A DNA stretch of 23,503 nt from DASZGI01 sp035938995 (GTDB lineage: Bacteria; Actinomycetota; Actinomycetes; Streptomycetales; Catenulisporaceae), in contig NZ_DASZGI010000004.1 in assembly GCF_035938995.1 (NCBI RefSeq), positions 1-23,503 on the forward strand, read 5' to 3'. Below the pieces are notes generated by a model. The model ran no database searches and was not told the origin of the DNA. It saw nothing but the letters and a program-made list of their open reading frames with translations. Shown here piece by piece: positions 14,273 through 20,794 of this stretch (within the stretch, counting starts at the first letter, position 1; each line of letters starts with the position of its first letter). Position numbers and translations under genes: made by a program.

Positions 14273-15916
14273 TCACTGCGCGTCGGGGAGCGCTCCCAGC
14301 GCCGCGGCGCGCGCCAGCCCCAGCGGGAGGGATCCCGACCCTGCGATCGTGTCGTGGAACTCGCGCAGGGTGCCCAGGCCACGGCCCAGGTAGCCCTCCC
14401 GGATGCGCTCGATCTCCAGGCAGCCGGTCAGGTACGAGGGGGCCTGCGTCGGCCAGGCGCAGTACCGGGAGACCTCGCCCTTCGCCGTGCCGGCCGAGAG
14501 CGCGGCCTTCTCGGTCATGAACGCCTCCGCCTCCTCGACGCTCATCCCGCCGGTGTGCAGCGCCGTGTCCACGATGATCCGCGCCGCCCGGAAGACGCGG
14601 GCCTCGACGTGCGCGATCTCGTGGCGCGGATCGGCGAAATAGCCGTGCTGGCGCATCATCGTCTCCACGTAAAGCGCCCAGCCCTCGCTGAAGTACGACG
14701 TGCGGTGGAGCTTGCGCAGCGTGTGCGTGGAGCCGGCCGACCAGGACAGGTGCCAGTGGTGGCCCGGGTACGCCTCGTGCACCGAGATCGTCGGCATCTG
14801 TGCCCGCGAATTGGTCGCCAGCCGCTGCCTGATCTGCTCCTCGGTGAACCCGGCCGGGGTGTACGGGACGAAGAAGTGGCCGATCCGGGACGAGGTCAGG
14901 GCCGGCGGCTGCATGTAGGAGGCGACCGACAGGATCGGGCGCTGGAACTCGGGCGATGGCACGACGCGGCACTCCTCCCCCTCCGCGAAGCTCACCAGCC
15001 CGTGCTCGCGGGTGAACCGGCGGGCCCGCTCCGTCTCCGCCTCGTACTCCTCCCGCATCGCGGCCAGGGTCGGCGGATAGTCGGTCTGCAGACTCGCCAT
15101 CACCGCGTGCCAGTCCTCCGAATCGCCGGTGATCCCGCGGGCGAGCCGGCGCATCTCGGCGTCGAGCGCGGCGTAGGCGGCCTCGCCCCGCTCGTGCAGC
15201 TCCTCGGCGCCGTAGCCGAGCAGCTCGCGCTCCCGCAGCAGCATCGAATACAGCTTCTCCCCCATGCGCCAATCCCCGGCGGCGCGCTGCTCGAACGCGC
15301 CCAGGAACTCGGTCAGCTCGTCGAACGCGACCGCCGCGGCCTCGGCGGCCTCGGCGATCCGGGCGCGGGCGCGCTCGCTGGACACCAGCGCGGGCAGCGA
15401 CGCGGTGACGAACTCGCGCCCGGTGCGCGCCTGGCCCAGCCCGCGCCCCGCGATCAGCGGCGCGACCAGGTCGGGGTCGAGGTTCTCCCGGCAGGCGGCG
15501 AGGATCGCGGGCACCTGGGCCAGCTTGGCGACCGTGTCCTCGACCAGCGCGGGCTCGTCGTGCAGCTGGTGGATGTACGGCAGCAGCAGGCTGTAGAAGG
15601 TGGTGGACAGATACACGCTGGGATCGCGCCGCCACGGCAGCCACTCCTCGTCCAGCGCTTTCTGCCCGCGCAGCTGCGCCACCGCGAGCCGCCGGTCGAT
15701 CTCGTCATCCAGCGCGTCGGCCGGGGCCTGCGTCTCGAAACGGTCGAGCCATTCGGCGGTCTCGCGCTCCCGCCGCCGGAACGCGTCGGCGGTAAAGTCC
15801 CCGATGTCCCCGTCGAATCCCTCGGCACCGAGCGCCTGGGCAGAAGACGGATAGGTTCGGAAATACCATGTTATGTAGTCGTCTACCAGCTCAGGCACGG
15901 TCTGTTGTGAGGTCAT
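14273..15916 (-). CDS. DUF885-family putative zinc metallo-hydrolase
   Basis: The 547-residue protein matches the DUF885 family. Its C-terminal half holds VHEAYPGHHWH (H380, E381, H386), the HExxxGH zinc motif typical of the family, followed by FSEGWALYVE (E411), the probable third ligand. The N-terminal half is helical and variable, beginning ELVDDYITWYFRTYPSSAQ. The family resembles carboxypeptidase-like metallopeptidases, but enzymatic work is scarce. No signal peptide is visible, so it is probably cytoplasmic. ATG 15916 is chosen because GGAGAG precedes it and the upstream frame lacks family-like sequence. It shares an operon-like arrangement with the downstream gamma-glutamyl hydrolase, suggesting that both act on peptide or amide substrates. 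This link is an inference from position only. Confidence 0.92.
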   Translation of the reverse strand: MTSQQTVPELVDDYITWYFRTYPSSAQALGAEGFDGDIGDFTADAFRRRERETAEWLDRFETQAPADALDDEIDRRLAVAQLRGQKALDEEWLPWRRDPSVYLSTTFYSLLLPYIHQLHDEPALVEDTVAKLAQVPAILAACRENLDPDLVAPLIAGRGLGQARTGREFVTASLPALVSSERARARIAEAAEAAAVAFDELTEFLGAFEQRAAGDWRMGEKLYSMLLRERELLGYGAEELHERGEAAYAALDAEMRRLARGITGDSEDWHAVMASLQTDYPPTLAAMREEYEAETERARRFTREHGLVSFAEGEECRVVPSPEFQRPILSVASYMQPPALTSSRIGHFFVPYTPAGFTEEQIRQRLATNSRAQMPTISVHEAYPGHHWHLSWSAGSTHTLRKLHRTSYFSEGWALYVETMMRQHGYFADPRHEIAHVEARVFRAARIIVDTALHTGGMSVEEAEAFMTEKAALSAGTAKGEVSRYCAWPTQAPSYLTGCLEIERIREGYLGRGLGTLREFHDTIAGSGSLPLGLARAAALGALPDAQ

Positions 15917-16013
15917 GGGTGGATACTCTCCGCGCGGCGCCCCGGGCGCAACGGGGGTATCCCCTGATACAGCACTCTGTCGCGTGTCTGCCACATCCGG
16001 AGTACTGAGCAGC

Positions 16014-16028
16014 GGAGGGCTGCCCTCC
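16014..16028. promoter_or_regulatory. Perfect interrupted palindrome in divergent intergenic region
   Basis: GGAGGGC and GCCCTCC flank a single T, giving a 7+1+7 palindrome. It lies between the DUF885 operon and the acidic membrane-protein gene, where an operator or a transcript hairpin could act. Confidence 0.45.
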
Positions 16029-16048
16029 CCGAACTGAGGTGCGACGCA

Positions 16049-16054
16049 TACAAT
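16049..16054 (+). promoter_or_regulatory. Probable -10 box of the acidic membrane-protein gene
   Basis: TACAAT is a close match to TATAAT, 32 bases before the ATG at 16087. No clear -35 was seen. Confidence 0.5.
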
Positions 16055-16086
16055 GGCCGCCCGTCAGTCAGGGAGGGGAACGCGAG

Positions 16087-16824
16087 ATGAGATCCGGCCC
16101 GGCCGCGGAATCGACGCCGGCGCCGGAGTCCGACCCGGCACGGTCGGACCCGGCGCCAGAGCCCGGTATGCCCGCGGATGCACAGCATTCGGGTGAATCC
16201 GCGTCCGCACCCGCCGCGAATACGCCGCCGGACCTTGACCTTGACACGGCGTCCGAATCGAACGCCGCCTCTGAAGCGGACAACGCATCAGAAGCAAACC
16301 CTGAGCCAGCCGCGGAAACTCGACCGGAATCGAATACCGAGCAGGAATCGAGCACCTCTTCCGAATCTGAATCCGATTCCACCCCCGATCCCGTTTCCGC
16401 GGCCGATTCGGAAACCGTCCCCGACGCGGACGCCCCCACCGGTCCTGACGCCGTTCCCGCCGAATCGGCGGCGCGCCCGAAAGGCAAGCCAGGCGCCCCG
16501 GCCGCCGGACTGACCGGCGGCATCGGCTGCGCTGCGCTGCTGCTGCCCCTCATCGCGGTGGCCGGAGCGGTCCTGTGCTTCGCCGCCGGAGTCCTGTCCA
16601 CCGCCTCCGGCTGCTCCCCGAACGGTTCCGCGCTGTGCTCGGCGAACGGGGCCTGGTACGCGTTCGCGCTGCCGGTGTTCGTCTCCCCGCTGGTCGCCGC
16701 CGCGACCGCGATCGGGGCGGTGACCGTGCGCCGCCACCGCTCCACCTGGCTCGCGGTCGGCTACGGCGTCGTCTTCATCAGCATCATCATCGGATTGGCG
16801 ACCGCCTCGACCGGCTCGAACTGA
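16087..16824 (+). CDS. Membrane protein with long acidic disordered N-terminus, unknown function
   Basis: The 245-residue product is not recognised. Residues 1 to about 135 are low-complexity, dominated by Ser, Glu, Asp, Ala, Pro and Thr, with repeated SE/ES steps (for example SSTSSESESDST), and should be disordered and strongly negative. A short basic-Pro linker (RPKGKPG) leads into three probable membrane helices at about 145-172, 190-214 and 221-241. Cys176 and Cys184 sit in the loop between the first two and could form a disulfide if that loop is external, which would put the acidic tail inside. ATG 16087 has GGGAGGGG upstream. AT content is higher in the disordered part, reflecting GAA/GAT/TCC codons. 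It ends in a terminator shared with the convergent gene. Confidence 0.75.
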   Translation: MRSGPAAESTPAPESDPARSDPAPEPGMPADAQHSGESASAPAANTPPDLDLDTASESNAASEADNASEANPEPAAETRPESNTEQESSTSSESESDSTPDPVSAADSETVPDADAPTGPDAVPAESAARPKGKPGAPAAGLTGGIGCAALLLPLIAVAGAVLCFAAGVLSTASGCSPNGSALCSANGAWYAFALPVFVSPLVAAATAIGAVTVRRHRSTWLAVGYGVVFISIIIGLATASTGSN

Positions 16825-16835
16825 AGCCGGTCGAG
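16806..16835. terminator. Bidirectional terminator between convergent genes
   Basis: CTCGACCGGCT (16806-16816) and AGCCGGTCGAG (16825-16835) form a perfect 11-bp stem with an 8-base loop. The TGA stop of the membrane-protein gene lies in the loop. It is 13 bases past the end of the convergent QueA-like gene and can end transcripts from both sides. Confidence 0.75.
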
Positions 16836-16848
16836 CTCACGGTGCGGC

Positions 16849-17943
16849 TCACGGCAAAAGCAGGTTGACGTCGCCGAACTCGTGCCACAAGTAGCGCTCG
16901 CGGATCGCCTCGGCGTAGCACAGGTCGAGCAGCGGACGTCCGGCCACCGCCTCGAGCATGAGCAGATGCGAGGCGCGCGGCTCGTGCCAGCCGGTGAGCA
17001 GGCCGTCCACCACCCGCACTCCCCGCTCCGGGGTGATCACCAGATCGGTCCACCCGTCGGCCGCGCGCATCCGCCCGTCCCGGCCTGCTGCCGATTCCAG
17101 CGCCCGCACCACGGTCGTGCCGACCGCGATCACCCGGCCGCCGGCGTCCCGCACGTGGTCGACGAGCCGGGCTGTCTCCGCTGGAACGCGGAACCGCTCA
17201 GCGTATGGGGCCTCGTGCGCCTCGGGTGACGCGACACCGGTGTGCAGCGTGATCGGCGCGAACAGCACCCCGCGCGCGACCAACCGGGCCACCAGTTCCA
17301 CCGTGAACGGCCGGGCCGCGCTCGGCATCTCGCTGCTGCCGGGCTCGGTGGCGAACACCGTCTGATACGCCGACAGCGGCCAGTCGCGGTCCACATAGGA
17401 GTAGCGGATCGGCCTGCCGTGCCGCCCGAGGTAGTCGAGCACCGACTCGCCGCCCGGCAGCCGGAACCGCGCGTACCAGAGGCGACTGGTGAACCGCGCC
17501 GTCAGAATCGCCGCCGCGGCGCCCGGCAGTGAGATCAGCAGATCTGCGCGGGCCGGCGACGTCCCCGGTTCGCCGGTCTCCGCGAACGGCAGCGAGGACC
17601 CGCGGTGCGGTCTGCGCAGCTCGACCAGGTGCTCCCCGCCCGCACTCGGCACAGCCGACGAGACGTGCAGGACGACCGGCGAACCATCCGGCAGCACCCC
17701 CGTGAGCGCTGCCGGGACGGTGGCGGAGTTGTTGACCACCAGGAGGTCCCCGGGCCGCAGCACGTCGGGCAGGTCGGCGGCGACCCGATGCTCGATGCGT
17801 CTCTCCTCGGAGGCGTAGTCGGAGCGTCTGCCCACGAGCATCCGGACCTGGTCGCGGGCCAAGCCGCGCGCTTCGGCCGGGGCGGGCGCGGACAGTTCGT
17901 CCGGCACGGTGAACCCGAATCCGGTTTCAAGCATCAGCGTCAT
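16849..17943 (-). CDS. QueA-like protein (S-adenosylmethionine:tRNA ribosyltransferase-isomerase family), divergent
   Basis: The 364-residue protein follows the QueA family from end to end: PGDLLVVNN (about 65-72), a central beta region, ITLHTGVASPE, VIAVGTTVVRALESAA, LVITPERGVRVVDGLLTGWHEP, and the C-terminal AIRERYLWHEFGDVNLLLP. QueA normally adds the epoxycyclopentanediol ring from S-adenosylmethionine to preQ1 tRNA. Several hallmark segments differ here: the family NNTRV reads NNSAT (71-75), the segment around MHxE is replaced, and TNFHLP reads TGWHEP (317-322). No other queuosine gene is in the window. It may therefore be a paralogue with another substrate. ATG 17943 overlaps the stop of the SDR gene as ATGA, so translation of the two is coupled. 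Confidence 0.85.
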   Translation of the reverse strand: MTLMLETGFGFTVPDELSAPAPAEARGLARDQVRMLVGRRSDYASEERRIEHRVAADLPDVLRPGDLLVVNNSATVPAALTGVLPDGSPVVLHVSSAVPSAGGEHLVELRRPHRGSSLPFAETGEPGTSPARADLLISLPGAAAAILTARFTSRLWYARFRLPGGESVLDYLGRHGRPIRYSYVDRDWPLSAYQTVFATEPGSSEMPSAARPFTVELVARLVARGVLFAPITLHTGVASPEAHEAPYAERFRVPAETARLVDHVRDAGGRVIAVGTTVVRALESAAGRDGRMRAADGWTDLVITPERGVRVVDGLLTGWHEPRASHLLMLEAVAGRPLLDLCYAEAIRERYLWHEFGDVNLLLP

Positions 17944-18791
17944 CGCGCACCCACCGTCGGGGCGGCCGCTTCCAGCAGGTCGGAGGCGACATAGCGGCCC
18001 GACTGAGGCCAGTCGCGCAGCAGCGCGCGGAACGCAGGCACGACAGCTTCGGGCAGCGGCAGGTCGGAGATGTCCTCGCCCGGCGCGGCCTCCTCGTGCA
18101 TCCGCGTGCGCATGTCGCCGGGATCCACCGCCCACACGCGTACGTCGGGTTCCTCGAGCGCGAGGATCGCCGAGGCGTGGTCGAGCGCCGCCTTGCTCGC
18201 GCCGTACCCGCCCCAGCCTGCGTAAGCCTCGACCGCGGCGTCGGAGGACACGTTGATGACCGCGCCGTGCTTCAGGCGCAGCTGCGGGAGGAGCAGCTGG
18301 GTCAGCGCGACCGGGCCGAGGATGTTGACCTCGAAGGTCTCCAGCAGGCCGGGCAGCGGGAAGTCCGCGAGCGCGGGCATGGCGGCACCGTTGAGCTCGA
18401 AGCCGGTGAGCGTCGAAGCGTTGTTGACCAGCAGGTCCGCGCCGCCCAGCTCCGATGCAGCGTGCGCGAGTTCGGCCCGGTGGTCGTCGTCCACGACGGA
18501 CCCGGCCAGGGCGGCGACCGCCGTGATCCGGCCGAGTTCGGCGGCGGCCCGGTCCAGGTCGGCGGAGCCGCGCGCGGTGATCACCAGGTTCCAGCCGTCG
18601 AGGGCCAGCGCGCGGGCCAGCTCCAGGCCGAGCCCGCGCGAGGCACCGGTGACGACCGCAACCGGCCGGGTGTCGGATTCCGTAGCGCCCGAGCGGACCC
18701 TGGCACGCTTCTTCTCGGCCCTCTCAAACGGCGTCTGCTCGAGAAGCGTCTGCTCGCGATGCGTCTGGTCTTGTTCTCCCTTATTCGTCAT
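17940..18791 (-). CDS. Short-chain dehydrogenase/reductase (SDR)
   Basis: The 283-residue protein has a classical SDR fold after a 42-residue charged N-terminal extension. The cofactor motif TGASRGLG is at 48-55, LLVNNAS follows, INVSS holds the catalytic Ser region, and YGASK has the catalytic Tyr and Lys. VDPGDMRT ends the active-site region. The aliphatic-then-TARG run after strand 2 (LVITARGSADL) is compatible with NADP preference but does not prove it. The extension contains a pentapeptide repeat (DQTHR, EQTLL, EQTPF) encoded by a 15-base tandem repeat. ATG 18791 has GGGAGAG seven bases upstream; a start just before RPVAVVTG would shorten it to normal length. It overlaps the QueA-like gene by four bases, which suggests a shared pathway, substrate unknown. 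Confidence 0.9.
   Translation of the reverse strand: MTNKGEQDQTHREQTLLEQTPFERAEKKRARVRSGATESDTRPVAVVTGASRGLGLELARALALDGWNLVITARGSADLDRAAAELGRITAVAALAGSVVDDDHRAELAHAASELGGADLLVNNASTLTGFELNGAAMPALADFPLPGLLETFEVNILGPVALTQLLLPQLRLKHGAVINVSSDAAVEAYAGWGGYGASKAALDHASAILALEEPDVRVWAVDPGDMRTRMHEEAAPGEDISDLPLPEAVVPAFRALLRDWPQSGRYVASDLLEAAAPTVGAR
18731..18775 (-). repeat. Three tandem 15-base repeats in the SDR 5' coding region
   Basis: On the plus strand the units begin GCGTCTGCTCGAGAA, GCGTCTGCTCGCGAT and GCGTCTGGTCTTGTT. They keep frame and encode the QT-containing pentapeptides of the N-terminal extension. Confidence 0.8.
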
Positions 18792-18911
18792 GACTCGACT
18801 CTCCCGCCGGACCGGCCCGCGCGGATCGGTCCGGCGACCGGAAAGTCCTCATCCGCAGGTCCTAGGCCCTCGGGCGGACCAGCGCCCGATCCGGCCGCGC
18901 GGCCCGCGCGC

Positions 18912-18917
18912 TACGGT
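18912..18917 (+). promoter_or_regulatory. Putative -10 for leaderless histidine-kinase transcript
   Basis: TACGGT lies 6 bases before GTG 18924. The GGGAG between them is too close to the start codon to serve as a normal ribosome binding site. Confidence 0.4.
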
Positions 18918-18923
18918 GGGAGC

Positions 18924-20102
18924 GTGTCCACCACCGCAGACCGGACCAGCGCGCTGGCGGCGCTGCACGGGCTGAGCCAGGCGGTGCTCGACATCAGCCG
19001 CCACCTGGACACCGGCGACGCGCTGCGCACCATCGTGCGGACCGCGCGCGAACTGGTCGGGGCCGAATACGCGGCGCTGGGGGTGCCGGACGGGGCCGGG
19101 TCGTTCGCCCGCTTCCTGGTCGAGGGCGTCAGCGACCGGCAGTGGAAGGAGATCGGACCGCTGCCCCGGCAGCACGGCATGCTGTCGGTGATGCTGAACG
19201 ATCCCCACCCGCAGCGGCTCGACGACATCACCTCCGATCCGCGCTTCCGCTGGTGGCCCAAGGCCCATCCGCACCTGACCGCCTTTCTCGGCGTGCCGAT
19301 CCGGGACCGCGACGAGATCATCGGGGCACTGTTCCTCGGCAACACCGGTACTCCGGGTTCGGAAGGCGTCGGGTTCACCGCCGAGGACGAGGAGCTGATC
19401 GACGTACTGGCCGCGCACGCCGCGATCGCGCTGACGCACGCCCGCCTCTACGAGAGCGAACGCGAGCTCACGATCGTGGCCGAGCGCACCCGCCTGGCCC
19501 GTGAACTGCACGACGCGGTCGCCCAGAAGCTCTTCGCGCTGCGGCTGACCGCGGACGCGGCCGCCGGGCTGCTCGAGACGGACCCGGAACGCGCCCGCGC
19601 GCACCTCGGCCAGGTGTCCGCGCTGGCCCGGGAGGCAGCGGACGAACTGCGCGTCGCGGTCGGCGAGCTGCTCCCCGCCGACCTGGACGAGGACGGGCTG
19701 GCGCAGACGGTGCGCAAACAGGTGGACGTGATCGACCGGGCGCACCAGTCGCACGGCGGCCCGCGCGTGGTGTTCTCGGACACCCCGATCACGGCCCTGC
19801 CACCCGCGCACGCCCAGGTGGTGCTGCGGGTCGCCCAAGAAGCCCTGCACAATGCCCTGAGACACGCCGAAGCCGGCCGGATCGAGCTGAAGCTGGCACC
19901 GCTGGGGCGGCGCGGCGTGGTGCTGACCGTGGCGGACGACGGCGTCGGCTTCGACCCCTGCGACGACACGGCGCGACGCGGGCTGGGCCTCCAGTCGATG
20001 CGCGAGCGCGCGGACTCGGTCGGCGGCCGGGTGCGGGTCGAGTCGTCCCGAGGGCGCGGGACTACCGTGCGCTTGGAGGTGCCCGGTGCCCGTCCTGCCT
20101 GA
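18924..20102 (+). CDS. GAF-domain sensor histidine kinase (HisKA_3 / NarL-DesK type)
   Basis: The 392-residue protein carries one GAF domain (about 30-172, including EYAALGVPDG, FLGVPIRDRDEIIGALFLGN) and no membrane helix, so it is a cytoplasmic sensor. The HisKA_3 dimerisation domain has the phospho-acceptor in LARELHDAVAQ (His196). The ATPase domain shows ALHNALRHA (N box), VADDGVGFD (G1) and GLGLQSMRERADSVGG (G2). The GAF ligand cannot be inferred; no Cys or His haem ligand pattern is obvious. GTG 18924 starts at the first sensible residue for the domain set. Its 3' end overlaps the response-regulator gene by 17 bases, a sign of a cognate pair. It is divergent from the SDR/QueA-like operon. 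Confidence 0.94.
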   Translation: MSTTADRTSALAALHGLSQAVLDISRHLDTGDALRTIVRTARELVGAEYAALGVPDGAGSFARFLVEGVSDRQWKEIGPLPRQHGMLSVMLNDPHPQRLDDITSDPRFRWWPKAHPHLTAFLGVPIRDRDEIIGALFLGNTGTPGSEGVGFTAEDEELIDVLAAHAAIALTHARLYESERELTIVAERTRLARELHDAVAQKLFALRLTADAAAGLLETDPERARAHLGQVSALAREAADELRVAVGELLPADLDEDGLAQTVRKQVDVIDRAHQSHGGPRVVFSDTPITALPPAHAQVVLRVAQEALHNALRHAEAGRIELKLAPLGRRGVVLTVADDGVGFDPCDDTARRGLGLQSMRERADSVGGRVRVESSRGRGTTVRLEVPGARPA

Positions 20103-20784
20103 CCACGCCCGCGAAGACGCCGAGACGCCCGCCACCGGCGCCCGCCCGGTCACCGGAAAGATCAGTGTGCTGATCGCCGACGACCATCCCGTGGTGCGGC
20201 AAGGGCTTCGCGCGTTCCTGGAGCTCCAGCCCGACATCGCAGTGGTCGGCGAAGCCGCGGACGGCGAACAAGCAGCTCTCCTCGCCGCGCGACTGGGCCC
20301 AGACGTAGTCCTCCTCGACCTGGTGATGCCCGGCACCGACGGCGTTGCGGCACTCGAGCTGATGGCCGAGGCCGGAACCACGTCAAAAGTGCTTGTCGTG
20401 ACCAGCTTCGGGGAGACTCGCACGGTCGTGCGCGCGATCCGGGCCGGCGCGCGCGGCTACGTCTCGAAGGAGGTCGAGCCGTCGGCGCTGGCGGCGGCGA
20501 TCCGCGCGGTCGCCGCCGGACACGTGCTGCTCGGCCCGGAGATCGCCGCGGAGCTGCTGCGCCCCGGCCCGGCCGACGCGGCCGGTTCCGCAATCCAGCC
20601 GCAGCTGACCGCGCGCGAGCGCGAGGTGCTCGAGCTGATCGCGCGCGGCCTGTCGAATCGGGAGATCGCCAGAGCGCTGACGCTGTCGGAGAAGACGGTC
20701 AAGACGCACGTCTCCAATGTCCTGATGAAGCTCGGGGTGTCCGACCGCACGCAGGCAGCGCTCTGGGCTGTGCGGAACGGCTGA
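20086..20784 (+). CDS. NarL/FixJ-family response regulator
   Basis: The 232-residue protein has a receiver domain (about 25-142) with the acidic pair ADDH (D32, D33), phosphorylation site VVLLDLVMPGTDG (Asp78) and a conserved Lys in YVSKE. A LuxR-type helix-turn-helix (about 168-232) follows, with LTAREREVLELIARGLSNREIA and LSEKTVKTHVSNVLMKL. The first 24 residues are a non-conserved Pro/Ala/Thr extension. GTG 20086 has TTGGAGG six bases upstream within the kinase gene. The kinase gene overlaps it, so the pair is cognate. The FAD/Fe-S oxidoreductase gene begins 10 bases after its stop, making that gene a likely target or co-transcribed partner. Confidence 0.95.
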   Translation: MPVLPDHAREDAETPATGARPVTGKISVLIADDHPVVRQGLRAFLELQPDIAVVGEAADGEQAALLAARLGPDVVLLDLVMPGTDGVAALELMAEAGTTSKVLVVTSFGETRTVVRAIRAGARGYVSKEVEPSALAAAIRAVAAGHVLLGPEIAAELLRPGPADAAGSAIQPQLTAREREVLELIARGLSNREIARALTLSEKTVKTHVSNVLMKLGVSDRTQAALWAVRNG

Positions 20785-20794
20785 ACGAACGCCG

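Noticed and set aside
14354..15910. A 518-codon open frame on the plus strand
   Set aside because: It lies fully opposite the DUF885 gene, whose zinc motif and ribosome binding site are clear. Its translation is Arg/Leu/Gly/Val-rich without domains, as expected for a high-GC antisense shadow.
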